Assembly (NCBI RefSeq): GCF_000020725.1
Contig: NC_011146.1
Coordinates: 886,001 to 950,000, forward strand
DNA length: 64,000 nucleotides
From: Citrifermentans bemidjiense Bem
GTDB taxonomy: Bacteria; Desulfobacterota; Desulfuromonadia; Geobacterales; Geobacteraceae
Direction of reading: 5' to 3'
Below are positions 1 to 7,780 of the stretch, in pieces (position 1 is the first letter of the stretch; every line of letters begins with the position of its first letter). The translations under genes and the position numbers were made by a program. The notes below the pieces were generated by a model. It did not search any database. It was not told where the DNA came from and worked only from the letters and a program-made list of their open reading frames with translations.

Positions 1-1478
1 GCACCGGCGCGGTCATGGCGGTACCGACCCACGACCAACGCGACTTCGAGTTCGCCAAGAAATACAACCTGCCGCTCAAGGTGGTGATCCAGCCCGAAGG
101 GGAGACCCTGGATCCGGCTACCATGACCGAGGCCTACACCGCCGAAGGGATCATGGTCAACTCCGGCCGCTTCGACGGCATGGGGAACGCAGACGCCAAG
201 GAGGCCATCGCCGACTTCCTGGAGAAGGAAGGGATCGGCAAGAAGACGGTCAACTTCCGCCTGCGCGACTGGGGCATCTCGCGCCAGCGTTACTGGGGCA
301 ATCCCATCCCGGTGATCAACTGCGACCTCTGCGGCGTGGTGGCGGTCCCCGAGGCCGACCTGCCGGTCGTGCTTCCCATGGACGCCGAGTTCACCGGCGA
401 GGGGGGGAACCCGCTGGCCCGCGTGGATAGCTTCACCACCTGCACCTGCCCGCAGTGCGGCGAGACCGCGCGCCGCGAGACCGATACCATGGACACCTTC
501 GTGCAGTCCTCCTGGTACTTCCTGCGCTACTGCTCGCCGAAGTTCTCGGCAGGCCCCCTGGACCGGGAGAAGGTCGAGGCCTGGATGCCGGTGGACCAGT
601 ACATCGGCGGCATCGAGCACGCCGTATTGCACCTGCTCTACGCCCGCTTCTTCACCAAGGTGCTCAGGGACTTAGGCTACTGCAACGTGGACGAGCCGTT
701 CTCCAACCTCCTCACCCAGGGGATGGTGATCAAGGACGGCGCCAAGATGAGCAAGTCCAAGGGGAACGTGGTCGACCCCAACGCCCTCATCGAGCGCTAC
801 GGCGCAGATACCGCGCGCCTGTTCTCGCTCTTCGCCGCTCCCCCCGAGAAGGATCTGGACTGGAGCGACCAGGGGGTCGACGGGAGCTACCGCTTCCTGA
901 ACCGCGTCTGGCGCCTCGTTTACGACGTGCTCCCGGTGATCGGGGATGCGGGTGCCGTGAACCCGGGAGAGCTCGGCGCCGAAGCCAAGAAACTCCGGCG
1001 CGCCGTGCACAAGACCATCAAGAAGGTGAGCGAGGACGTCGAAGAGCGTTTCCACTTCAACACCGCGATCGCCGCAGTCATGGAACTGGTCAACGCCATC
1101 CAGGCCTTTAGCGCCAAGGACGCGCCGGAAAACGTCGCCGTGGTGCGCGAGGCGGTGGAATCGGTGGTGCGCCTCCTGGCCCCCTTCGTGCCGAACTTCG
1201 CCGAGGAACTCTGGTTCCAGTTGGGCCACGCCTCGGTACTGGAAGCAGCAGGCTGGCCCGGCTACGACGCGGCCGCCGTGGTCGACGAAGAGGTGACCGT
1301 GGTAATCCAGGTGAACGGCAAGCTGAGAAGCAAGCTGACCGTCGCCCCTGACGCCAAGGAAGAAGAGGTCAGAGCCCAGGCCTTGGCCGACGACAAGATC
1401 AAGCCCTATCTCGAAGGGAAGGACGTCAAGAAGGTCGTCTACGTCCCCGGCAAGCTGGTGAGCATTGTCGTCGCGTAA
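1..1478 (+). CDS. leuS: Leucyl-tRNA synthetase, C-terminal part (5' end outside window)
   Basis: Class I aminoacyl-tRNA synthetase charging tRNA-Leu in the cytoplasm. The reading frame is open from base 3, so the window starts inside the gene; the ATG at 15 is internal. The first visible residues ([17 protein letters not shown]) belong to the end of the CP1 editing domain, whose conserved aspartate is present. Next come the returning Rossmann half, the KMSKS signature at 744-758 (AKMSKSKGN), the helical anticodon-binding domain and the C-terminal domain with the VVIQVNGK segment. The HIGH motif lies upstream of the window. The stop at 1476-1478 lies just before lptE, the order commonly seen as leuS-lptE-holA in proteobacteria. 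Identification is very secure. Confidence 0.98.
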   Translation, partial: TGAVMAVPTHDQRDFEFAKKYNLPLKVVIQPEGETLDPATMTEAYTAEGIMVNSGRFDGMGNADAKEAIADFLEKEGIGKKTVNFRLRDWGISRQRYWGNPIPVINCDLCGVVAVPEADLPVVLPMDAEFTGEGGNPLARVDSFTTCTCPQCGETARRETDTMDTFVQSSWYFLRYCSPKFSAGPLDREKVEAWMPVDQYIGGIEHAVLHLLYARFFTKVLRDLGYCNVDEPFSNLLTQGMVIKDGAKMSKSKGNVVDPNALIERYGADTARLFSLFAAPPEKDLDWSDQGVDGSYRFLNRVWRLVYDVLPVIGDAGAVNPGELGAEAKKLRRAVHKTIKKVSEDVEERFHFNTAIAAVMELVNAIQAFSAKDAPENVAVVREAVESVVRLLAPFVPNFAEELWFQLGHASVLEAAGWPGYDAAAVVDEEVTVVIQVNGKLRSKLTVAPDAKEEEVRAQALADDKIKPYLEGKDVKKVVYVPGKLVSIVVA

Positions 1479-1503
1479 CGGTGACGGCGTGCCGGCAAGG
1501 AGC

Positions 1504-2013
1504 ATGGCCCTGAGAACGATCGTACTGGCGCTTTTGGTCCTGGTTCTGGCGGGGGGGTGCGGCTATCGCCCGGTGGTGCAGCGGGGACCGCTCGCCGAGG
1601 CCAACGGCGTGGACATCGTTCTTTTCGCCAACAAGTCGTTCCGCCCCGGGGTGGAAGGTGTGCTGGCGCGCGACCTGATAGACGAGTTCGCGCTGCGCAC
1701 AGGGCGGCGGGTGCTTCCGGGGGACAAGGCTCAACTGGAGCTCTCCGGAACCGTACTTTCCTACGCCACGTCGCCGGTTTCCTACAACCGGCTAGACGCG
1801 ATCCAGGAGTACTCGGCCGCCATGACCGTGCAGGCAAGCCTGCGCGAGAAGCGGACCCAGAAGGTGCTCTGGAAGGGGGAGCTGACCGAGCAGCAGGTCT
1901 ACCCGGTCAACGCCAACATAGCATTGCAGCAGAACGCGGAAGAGGCCGCCGTAGCCAAGGTGACGCGCCGTCTCGCCGAGCGGATCTGGCAAAAGCTCGG
2001 GGAGCGCTTCTGA
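1504..2013 (+). CDS. lptE: LPS-assembly lipoprotein LptE
   Basis: Outer-membrane lipoprotein that plugs the LptD barrel and helps insert lipopolysaccharide. From the ATG at 1504 the protein is 169 aa with a lipoprotein signal peptide: basic N-terminus, Leu/Val-rich core and lipobox LAGGC with Cys19, followed by GYRP, the usual start of mature LptE. In-frame GTG (1489) and TTG (1465) codons upstream are alternatives. AAGGAG at 1497-1502 is too close to ATG 1504 for ideal spacing, so the true start may be slightly upstream. The gene follows leuS by about 25 bases and is probably co-transcribed with it. Family assignment rests on the signal peptide, size, GYRP start and the leuS/holA context. 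Confidence 0.85.
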   Translation: MALRTIVLALLVLVLAGGCGYRPVVQRGPLAEANGVDIVLFANKSFRPGVEGVLARDLIDEFALRTGRRVLPGDKAQLELSGTVLSYATSPVSYNRLDAIQEYSAAMTVQASLREKRTQKVLWKGELTEQQVYPVNANIALQQNAEEAAVAKVTRRLAERIWQKLGERF

Positions 2014-2045
2014 GGCTAAGCCGGGTGGAATCGATCACCTCAACG

Positions 2046-2081
2046 CCGCCCATTCAGCATCAGGCTGGTGGGCGGTTTTTT
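2046..2081 (+). terminator. Rho-independent terminator after lptE
   Basis: The stem CCGCCCA/TGGGCGG (2046-2052 with 2069-2075) is followed by six T. It ends the leuS-lptE unit. Because it lies just before 2104, it argues that the next gene starts at 2104 and not further upstream. Confidence 0.8.
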
Positions 2082-2103
2082 AACGACAGTTCGGGAGCAG
2101 GCC

Positions 2104-2508
2104 ATGGTCAGTGAAGACATCCGCTGGCAGCAGCGGTTCAATCATTTCGAGAAGGCGTTCTTGCTGCTTCGCGATGCCGTCGCGATACCGGTCCCCTCAG
2201 TCGTGGAACGGGCGGGGCTGATACAGTTTTTCGAGATGGCTTTCGAGCTGGCCTGGAAGGTATTGAAGGACTACGAAGAAGCCGAAGGGTTCAGCGTCAG
2301 GAGTCCGCGCGACGCGATCAAGCAGGCTTTCGAGGCGGGGATGGTAACTGAAGGGCACGACTGGATCGATGCGCTGGAGGACCGCAACCTCACCACCCAC
2401 ACCTACAACGAAGCAACCGCCCAGGCTGTAGAAGAAAAGATACGCCACAAGTATTTCCCGCTGCTGGAGCAGCTGCATGCGGAGTTTCGCGCCAGGGCGG
2501 GCAGGTGA
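2104..2508 (+). CDS. HI0074/HepT-like HEPN protein (nucleotidyltransferase substrate-binding partner)
   Basis: A 134-aa all-helical protein of the HI0074 family, HEPN superfamily. The HEPN signature R-x4-H-x-Y is visible as RNLTTHTY (R94, H99, Y101). In HepT-type toxins this motif forms the RNase site, and the neighbouring Tyr is AMPylated by the MntA antitoxin. The start at ATG 2104 was chosen because the upstream extension runs through a terminator. The stop overlaps the GTG start of the nucleotidyltransferase gene (GTGA), implying translational coupling. Known family biology makes this either a type VII toxin-antitoxin (HepT/MntA-like) pair or an HI0073/HI0074 nucleotidyltransferase complex of unknown substrate; sequence alone does not decide. 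Confidence 0.85.
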   Translation: MVSEDIRWQQRFNHFEKAFLLLRDAVAIPVPSVVERAGLIQFFEMAFELAWKVLKDYEEAEGFSVRSPRDAIKQAFEAGMVTEGHDWIDALEDRNLTTHTYNEATAQAVEEKIRHKYFPLLEQLHAEFRARAGR

Positions 2509-2831
2509 ACATGCCTTACGGACTCCTGGAAAGAGACCTGGAGCACATCCTCGCAGCTGTGAAATCCCTGCCTGAGATCTCTCAGCTGGTGCTGTTCGGG
2601 TCGAGGGCCAAGGGTAACTTCAAGACGGGCTCCGACGTCGACCTTGCCATCAAGGGGGCGGAGGTCAATTACGAGACGGCGCTCAAGCTGGCGGAGATTT
2701 TGAACGAAGAGAAGCCCCTTCCTTATTTTTTCGACGTGGTGCATTACGAAGGGGTCACCGAGCCCCGGCTGATTGAGCACATAGACCGGGTGGGCGTGGT
2801 GCTCTACAGCAAGGACGCGCTACGTAAATAG
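2505..2831 (+). CDS. Minimal nucleotidyltransferase (MntA/HI0073-like)
   Basis: A 108-aa minimal nucleotidyltransferase domain of the pol-beta superfamily. The motif GS-x10-D-x-D is present as G32-S33 followed by D44-V-D46 (FGSRAKGNFKTGSDVDLAI), and a third strand carrying the catalytic aspartate follows (YFFDVV). This is the arrangement of MntA antitoxins that AMPylate HepT and of HI0073. The start may be GTG 2505, overlapping the upstream TGA, or ATG 2511. It is the downstream partner of the HEPN gene. It likely transfers AMP to the partner's Tyr101 (inferred from MntA biochemistry), although the HI0073/HI0074 pair itself has no proven toxin role. Confidence 0.85.
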   Translation: MNMPYGLLERDLEHILAAVKSLPEISQLVLFGSRAKGNFKTGSDVDLAIKGAEVNYETALKLAEILNEEKPLPYFFDVVHYEGVTEPRLIEHIDRVGVVLYSKDALRK

Positions 2832-2844
2832 CGGATCTTACATC

Positions 2845-2955
2845 CTCTCCCCCTCCCTTGACGGGAGGGGGGTGGGGGGTGGGGGAAGCTGCCAACGAAG
2901 CGGTCTCTGGCACCTTCCCCCCTACCCCGACCCTCCCCCGCAAGGGGGGAGGGAG
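2845..2955. repeat. G/C-rich palindromic intergenic repeat
   Basis: Two arms of the form CCCTCCC-TTGACGGGAGGGGGGTGG and its near-inverse, CCCTACCCCGACCCTCCC-CCGCAAGGGGGGAGGG, face each other across about 50 bases. Related elements recur at 4018-4161, 4847-4882, 5690-5733, 13090-13200, 35364-35424, 37459-37499 and 40455-40500. They are intergenic except where one supplies the stop codon of the methyltransferase gene ending at 37474. Confidence 0.8.
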
Positions 2956-2996
2956 CATGAGAGCGAATCAGGTAACGAAACGAAAGAGGGACAGGC

Positions 2997-3986
2997 ATGA
3001 AACCGGAAGAATTCAGCAAGGCGGTCGACAAGGGGGAACTCGCGTCCCTTTACCTTTTGTACGGGGACGAGCCGTACCTGGTGGAGCGCGCCGTGAAGAA
3101 ACTCCTGGAGCGAGCCGTTGATCCCTCCTTCCGCGACTTCAACCTGAACGTCTTCTACGGCAACGAGTGCAAGGGGGACGAGGTCTTCAGCGCCGCGCAG
3201 ACGCTGCCGATGTTCGCCGAGCGGCGGGTCGTGCTGGTGAAGAAGGGGGGGGAGCTTTCCGCCGGCGCCATGGAGATACTCCTCTCCTACGTGCAGGATC
3301 CTTGTCCCGGGACCTGCCTGATCTTGCAGGCGGAGAAGGTCGACGGGCGCAAGAAGTTCTACGCCGAGTTCAAGAAGCGCGGCGAGGCCGTCGAGTTCAA
3401 GCGCCCCTATGAGAACCAGCTGGGACCCTACGTGCGCGACGAGGTGCGTGCCGCAGGGAAGAAGATAGATTCCGCAGCCGCCGAGCTTCTGGCCTACCTG
3501 GTCGGCAACAACCTGCAGGAACTAGTCTCCCAGATCGAGAAACTCTGCATCTACTGCGGCAAGAAGGAATCGATCGGCGTAGCCGACGTCAAGGCGATCG
3601 TCTCCGACACCAAGGTCGAGAGCGTCTTCGAGTTCACCGATGCCCTGGGGGCAAAGGAACTTCCCCGTGCGCTCAGGATGCTCACCTCCCTTTTGCAGGA
3701 CGGCGAGGCGCCGCTGCGCATCCTCGGCGCCGTTTCGCGCCATTACCGGCAGTTGTGGCAGATGCGGGAGCTTTTGGACCGCAGGCTTTCCCCCGCCGAA
3801 CTGGCGAAGGCGTCCGGGATCAACCCGTATTTCCTGAAGAAGGTGACCGATCAGGCGAGAAACTACACGGTGGGGGAACTGAAGCAGGTTTTCGAGCGGA
3901 TGCTGGAACTCGACCTGGCCTTCAAGTCGGGAGCCCTGGAAGGAGCGGCCTTCGAGCGATTCGTCATGGACGCCTGCCGGAAGTAG
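2997..3986 (+). CDS. holA: DNA polymerase III, delta subunit
   Basis: Clamp-loader subunit that opens the beta clamp ring at primed DNA. The 329-aa length is normal for HolA. The N-terminal segment (SLYLLYGDEPYLVERAVKKL) is the degenerate AAA+ start with the family's YLLYG-DE-P-pattern, without a functional Walker A. A helical lid region and the C-terminal collar domain follow (LLQDGEAPLRILGAVSRHYRQLWQMREL, then the KASGINPYFLKK segment typical of the delta C-terminus). GAGGGACAGGC precedes the ATG. The gene follows lptE and the HEPN pair, and rpsT is convergent downstream, the same lptE-holA-rpsT neighbourhood found in many proteobacteria. Confidence 0.95.
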   Translation: MKPEEFSKAVDKGELASLYLLYGDEPYLVERAVKKLLERAVDPSFRDFNLNVFYGNECKGDEVFSAAQTLPMFAERRVVLVKKGGELSAGAMEILLSYVQDPCPGTCLILQAEKVDGRKKFYAEFKKRGEAVEFKRPYENQLGPYVRDEVRAAGKKIDSAAAELLAYLVGNNLQELVSQIEKLCIYCGKKESIGVADVKAIVSDTKVESVFEFTDALGAKELPRALRMLTSLLQDGEAPLRILGAVSRHYRQLWQMRELLDRRLSPAELAKASGINPYFLKKVTDQARNYTVGELKQVFERMLELDLAFKSGALEGAAFERFVMDACRK

Positions 3987-4017
3987 CGAGTCGCTCACTC
4001 ACCCAGACCCGAAAAAT

Positions 4018-4161
4018 CCCCTCACCCTCTGGGAGAGGGTGGCCGCAAGGCCGGGTGAGGGAGGTGCCATGAGCAAGAACAGGCGCCCTCACCCCGACCC
4101 TCTCCCAGAGGGAGAGGGAGGATTTACGCCGGGAGATTACCTCTCCACCAGGAGAGGGAGG
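4018..4161. repeat. G/C-rich palindromic intergenic repeat
   Basis: CTCTGGGAGAGGGTGG and its inverse CCCTCTCCCAGAGGGAGAGG are separated by about 40 bases, with a third half-copy (CTCCACCAGGAGAGGG) at 4141-4157. It is a variant of the repeat family seen at 2845-2955. Confidence 0.75.
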
Positions 4162-4209
4162 TTTGAGAGCTCCGTCGAGCGGATATTAAATCGTCTGCAG
4201 CGGCAACAC

Positions 4210-4243
4210 AAAAAGGGAATCCCCGTATGGGAATTCCCTTTTT
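4210..4243 (-). terminator. Terminator of rpsT
   Basis: A nearly perfect palindrome (AAAAAGGGAATCCC, loop, GGGAATTCCCTTTTT) lies 30 bases beyond the rpsT stop. The A/T runs on both sides let it act in either direction. Confidence 0.85.
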
Positions 4244-4272
4244 CAGCTTTTCCAGCTCGAACAGCCCGGGGA

Positions 4273-4536
4273 TTAGCCCAGGGTGTTGACCAGCTTGGTG
4301 AGACGGGAAACGTTCCTGGAAGCGTTCGAGGAGTGGATGATCCCCTTGGTAGCAGCGCCGTCAATGACGGGGATGGCCACAGCCAGAGCGGCCTTTGCAG
4401 CCTCCTGGTCCTTGGTGGCAACCGCTTCGCGGACGCGCTTGATGAAGGTGCGCAGGGTGGAACGTTCGTGCTTGTTGCGCTCCGTTCTCTTAGCCGTCTG
4501 CTTGATCCTTTTCATTGCCGATTTGTGATTTGCCAA
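4273..4536 (-). CDS. rpsT: 30S ribosomal protein S20
   Basis: Primary-binding ribosomal protein of the 16S rRNA 5' domain. The 87-aa Lys/Arg/Ala-rich helical protein begins [12 protein letters not shown] and ends with the typical [17 protein letters not shown] segment. The start codon is TTG (bases 4536-4534), fixed by the conserved N-terminus and by GGAGGTG about six bases upstream. S20 genes in several bacteria use a non-ATG start linked to translational autoregulation, so the TTG is probably functional. The gene stands alone, with its own promoter at 4594-4622 and terminator at 4210-4243. Confidence 0.97.
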
Positions 4537-4591
4537 ACTGCACCTCCGGGTATTTTAAAAATGTAGCTTTTTAGGGTTTTTTGAAAGAGGA

Positions 4592-4622
4592 ATTATATAA
4601 CACTGCGGCGGCCTACTGTCAA
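4592..4622 (-). promoter_or_regulatory. Sigma-70 promoter of rpsT
   Basis: On the minus strand TTGACA (4622-4617) is followed after 17 bases by TATATA/TATAAT (4599-4592). This is a near-consensus vegetative promoter about 60 bases upstream of the rpsT TTG start. Confidence 0.75.
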
Positions 4623-5019
4623 CCGCAAAGTCGACTGTAAGGTAAAAAAACATGCCCCGCTTGCGAACTCGTCACCATAGCACGGTTGCAGCCCACAAGC
4701 CAGCGATATTTCTCATTATGGATGGTCCCACCGTCCCTGGCTCCCAAGCTCCAGCTTGAGATTGAAAGGTTCCCCTCTAAAACGTCATCTGGATAGACGG
4801 GAACCTGGAGGATGTTTGCACACGAGGCGCAGCACGAGAATTAAAGTTCCCCCCTTTGCGAAGGGGGGGCAGGGGGAATTTTCTTTTCCCCGAGGTGGAC
4901 CAGTGAACGGATTTAATAAATAACCCGGGATGTATTGACATTCATATCTTTGAATATTACCATTGCCGCACCAAACGCGCCGCGTCGCGGCCCCACCCAC
5001 CGCCCAAGGAGAAACTATC
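4623..5019. other. Intergenic region between rpsT and the methyltransferase
   Basis: No gene was found here. It holds a short G/C palindrome at 4847-4882 (TTCCCCCC-TTTGCG-AAGGGGGGG), a member of the intergenic repeat family. TTGACA at 4935-4940 may be the -35 of the downstream gene, but no well-spaced -10 is evident. Confidence 0.5.
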
Positions 5020-5649
5020 ATGCAGCAAGCCAATAAACGTGACTTCGACGCCGTTGCCAACAGTTGGGACCAGGAACCGCGCCGTGTGAAACTGGCCCAG
5101 GACATCGTGAGCGCCATGCGCCGCGAGCTTCCCCTCGATGCCGGGATGGAGGTGCTCGATTATGGCTGCGGCAGCGGATTGGTCACCCTGGGGCTTCAGC
5201 CGCTGGTAGGGAAGATAACCGGTGCCGACAGCTCCAAGGGGATGCTCGAGGTTCTGCAGGCTAAGCTGGATGAAGGGAAGATAAAAAACGTGACGGTGCA
5301 GCTGCTGGATCTGGAGCGTCAGACGCTGGAGGCTTCCTACGACCTCATCACCAGTGCCATGACGCTGCACCACGTGCAGGACGTCTCCGCCTTGATCGCC
5401 TCGCTTGCCCGGGCGCTGAAGCCGGGGGGCTTTCTCGCGCTGGCCGACCTGGAGACGGAAGACGGCAGCTTTCATAGCGATTCTAAAGGCGTCCTGCACC
5501 ACGGCTTCTCCCGCGAATTCCTGGCCGGGGAATTCTCCAAAAACGGCCTGCGGGAGGTGCGTGTAGTGACCGCCGCCGTCATGGAAAAGAAGGGGGAGGA
5601 CGGCGGTTCGCGTTCCTACCCCGTCATACTTTGTCTGGGGCGTAAGTAG
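5020..5649 (+). CDS. Class I SAM-dependent methyltransferase
   Basis: A 209-aa cytoplasmic Rossmann-fold methyltransferase. Motif I is VLDYGCGSG (residues 45-53), with an acidic motif II (ITGADSSKGML) and a post-motif III (LKPGGFLALADLETEDG). The start at ATG 5020 was chosen for AAGGAG at 5006-5011. The family (UbiE/Methyltransf_11-like) methylates small molecules, but the substrate cannot be read from sequence. The gene stands alone between repeat-containing intergenic regions and converges on the cytochrome operon, with a shared bidirectional terminator. Confidence 0.85.
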   Translation: MQQANKRDFDAVANSWDQEPRRVKLAQDIVSAMRRELPLDAGMEVLDYGCGSGLVTLGLQPLVGKITGADSSKGMLEVLQAKLDEGKIKNVTVQLLDLERQTLEASYDLITSAMTLHHVQDVSALIASLARALKPGGFLALADLETEDGSFHSDSKGVLHHGFSREFLAGEFSKNGLREVRVVTAAVMEKKGEDGGSRSYPVILCLGRK

Positions 5650-5689
5650 CATAGCTCCTCTGTCCCCAAATGAAGGCTCTCCCGAGATG

Positions 5690-5733
5690 GCACCTTCCCC
5701 CACCCCCTGACCCCCTCCCGCAAGTGGAGGGGA
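5690..5733. repeat. G/C-rich intergenic repeat, half-copy
   Basis: CACCTTCCCCCACCCCCTGACC followed by CCTCCCGCAAGTGGAGGGG resembles the right arm of the element at 2845-2955. Confidence 0.65.
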
Positions 5734-5740
5734 CCAAAAT

Positions 5741-5774
5741 AAAAAGCCCCCCCTGTTGCAGGGGGGGCTTTCTT
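5741..5774. terminator. Bidirectional terminator
   Basis: AAAAAGCCCCCCC-TGTTGCA-GGGGGGGCTTTCTT forms a strong hairpin between two convergent genes (the methyltransferase on + and the cytochrome on -). Confidence 0.85.
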
Positions 5775-5801
5775 CCTTCCTATCCTACTGCGTCCTTACA
5801 G

Positions 5802-7187
5802 CTACCACTCTTCTTTCTGCTTCTCGGCCAGCTTCTTCATGAATAGCTCCGGGCTGGTCAGCCTCACGATTTCTTTGTCGCTGTAGCCCAGGTCCTTGAA
5901 GTTAAGCACGCCGTTCGGCGCATGGCAGTTGGCGCAGAAAAGGGCCTTGCTCTTGGTGACCAGGTGGTTGCTGCCGAAGTAGATGGTCTGCCAACCTGCA
6001 ACTGCCTCCTTGGCTACCTTCTCGGGGTTCTTCATCCCCAGGGTCTTCGCCGCGGAGAGGACGCCGGCGCGGGTGTCGCCATTGGACATCGGCTGGGCGA
6101 AGTCCATGGAGAGGAGCTCGCCGGTCTGCTTGTTGTAGAAGGCCTTCCCCTGGAAGATCTTGAACGGGGAGATCTTGCTCTTGCCGTCCTTTCTGCTTCC
6201 TTTAGGGCCGATGAAGTGCGGGGTGTTCTTTACGGTGCCGTTGTACCAGGCGTAGACGGGGGTGGTCTCGTTTGCCTCTTTCTTCAGCGTGGTCGGCTCG
6301 TAGAACTTGTCGGGCGTCTGCTCCCATACGGTGAAGTCCTTGGCGAAGGCGCCGCCGGTGCGCGGGATGTGGCAGGTCTGGCAGGCGATCTTCGCGCTGT
6401 GACGGTTCAGGTCCGCGTCCTTGTGCGGTTTGGCCCCGTGGCAGGAGGTGTCGGAGCAGGAGATAAAGACGTTGTCGTTGGCCCAGTTGTTGGGATCGTG
6501 CCCGGTAGGCATCTTGTGGTTCTTCGCCTTGTGGCAGTCCACGCAGACCATCCCTTTGGCCGCGTGCGCGTCGGTCTCCTTATTGAAGGTAAAGCCGCGT
6601 TTCACGATGACGCCGCCGCCTGCCGCCTCATGGCAGACCATGCAGTTCTTCACGGTCGGCTTGCCGATGGCGAGCGCTGCCTTGGTGCTCCTGTCCTGTC
6701 CCATCACCACCTGACCCTTCTCGTTCTTCGAGGCCTTTCTCTGGCGGAAGTCGTAGTCGGTCGAGTGGCAGACCAGGCAGTCCACTGCCGCCTCCGCCTC
6801 GGGGCCGGTGCTACCTACGTCGCTCAGGTGGTTGCCGGGGTGGCAGGTGTTACAGCCGGTGAACTTGCTCTTGCCGGTAACCGGGCTCTTCGGGATTTCC
6901 TTCAGGTTGTTCACGATGTCGTTGCCGTTGCACATGACGTAGATGCGGTTCTTCATCCCGTACTCTTTCTTCGGGTCGAGGCCGTCCACGTTGGTCACCT
7001 TGGAGGCGTGCTTCCAGTGCACCGTGTCCATGAACCCCTTGGCGCTCCCGGGGTGGCACTCCTCGCAGGTCTCGGGGCCTTTGTAGCCGCTCTTGGCGAT
7101 GGACTCCTTGCCCGGATGCTCTGCCATTGCCGTGGTTGCCGCCAGGGCGAGGCCAAAAACTGCCGCTATCATGCCTGTCTTTTTCAT
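5802..7187 (-). CDS. Octaheme c-type cytochrome, tetrathionate-reductase (Otr)-like family
   Basis: A secreted 461-aa multiheme cytochrome. A Sec signal peptide ends near AMA/EH (residue 22). Seven CxxCH motifs start at residues 41, 112, 137, 182, 215, 269 and 418, and an eighth haem site has the spaced form CSDTSCH (C-x4-CH, residue 244). The order of motifs and the surrounding pattern (NCMVCH, a GGG turn, then CVDCH-HKMPTG, then LNRHSAKIACQTCHIP) resemble octaheme cytochromes of the Shewanella Otr family. Enzyme activity is inferred only; an electron-transfer role is equally possible. It is the last gene of a minus-strand operon behind a porin-like protein and a small secreted protein, suggesting work across the outer membrane or in the periplasm. 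GAGGG precedes the ATG. Confidence 0.85.
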   Translation of the reverse strand: MKKTGMIAAVFGLALAATTAMAEHPGKESIAKSGYKGPETCEECHPGSAKGFMDTVHWKHASKVTNVDGLDPKKEYGMKNRIYVMCNGNDIVNNLKEIPKSPVTGKSKFTGCNTCHPGNHLSDVGSTGPEAEAAVDCLVCHSTDYDFRQRKASKNEKGQVVMGQDRSTKAALAIGKPTVKNCMVCHEAAGGGVIVKRGFTFNKETDAHAAKGMVCVDCHKAKNHKMPTGHDPNNWANDNVFISCSDTSCHGAKPHKDADLNRHSAKIACQTCHIPRTGGAFAKDFTVWEQTPDKFYEPTTLKKEANETTPVYAWYNGTVKNTPHFIGPKGSRKDGKSKISPFKIFQGKAFYNKQTGELLSMDFAQPMSNGDTRAGVLSAAKTLGMKNPEKVAKEAVAGWQTIYFGSNHLVTKSKALFCANCHAPNGVLNFKDLGYSDKEIVRLTSPELFMKKLAEKQKEEW

Positions 7188-7367
7188 CGATATCCCTCTT
7201 TAGTTTCGGTCCCGCCCAAGGGGCGGGTGTGGTACACAGCGCAGGAAGTCAAATGCACTGCTGGTTAAATATTCATATAATATGATGTAAAAGGCCAAAA
7301 TGAACGCTGTAATCTCGGGAAACTACAGCGTTAGGAGCAAATCGGAATAAAAGTCACTGCCTGGGCA

Positions 7368-7697
7368 TCAGCAGCCGGCGGTCTTCCTGAAGAGCTTGGA
7401 CACGTTCTTGCCGTCGATCGCTTCATACTTGCAGCGGATCTCGTCCCCCTCCACGATCCTGTGGTCCTTGAACTTGTCCAGGGTGAGGTCGTCGTTCACG
7501 GTGATCACCACCAATGCCTCGGTCTTGTTGTCCTTTAGGGTGGCGGTAGCGGTCTTAGCGTCCTTGCCGGCGATCTCGATCTTGGTGATCACGCCCACCA
7601 TCTTGATCTCTTCTCCGGCGCTCGCGATGCCGCTGAAGCAGAGGATGGAGAGTGCCGCGACTGCAACCAGAACCATTACCGAAACTGCTTTTTTCAT
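7368..7697 (-). CDS. Small secreted periplasmic protein of unknown function
   Basis: 109 aa with a clear Sec signal peptide (MKKAVSVMVLVAVAALSILC, cleavage near ASA/GEE). The mature part looks like an OB-fold-sized beta protein (VGVITKIEIAGKDAKTATATL, then ALVVITVNDDLTL and GDEIRCKYEAIDGKNV) and ends in a C-terminal Cys-containing tail (RKTAGC). The two cysteines (in IRCKY and AGC) could form a disulphide. AAAAGGAG precedes the ATG. It sits between the porin and octaheme cytochrome genes on the same strand and probably belongs to that operon. I do not recognise the family. Confidence 0.8.
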   Translation of the reverse strand: MKKAVSVMVLVAVAALSILCFSGIASAGEEIKMVGVITKIEIAGKDAKTATATLKDNKTEALVVITVNDDLTLDKFKDHRIVEGDEIRCKYEAIDGKNVSKLFRKTAGC

Positions 7698-7780
7698 CTT
7701 CGTTCTCCTTTTCGGCGGGGCGGCAGCCTTTGGCTTGCCGCCCCGCCGTTTGTTGTCCCAACTGTCGTCTGATGCTGCTT

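Noticed and set aside
672..1505. Long minus-strand open frame (277 codons) over leuS
   Set aside because: It is a shadow of the leuS frame caused by high GC3; the translation has no recognisable motif and no ribosome-binding site.
5922..7268. 448-codon plus-strand frame opposite the octaheme cytochrome
   Set aside because: It mirrors the cytochrome gene, whose haem motifs and signal peptide prove the minus strand; the product would be a Val/Gly/Ala-rich sequence without domains.
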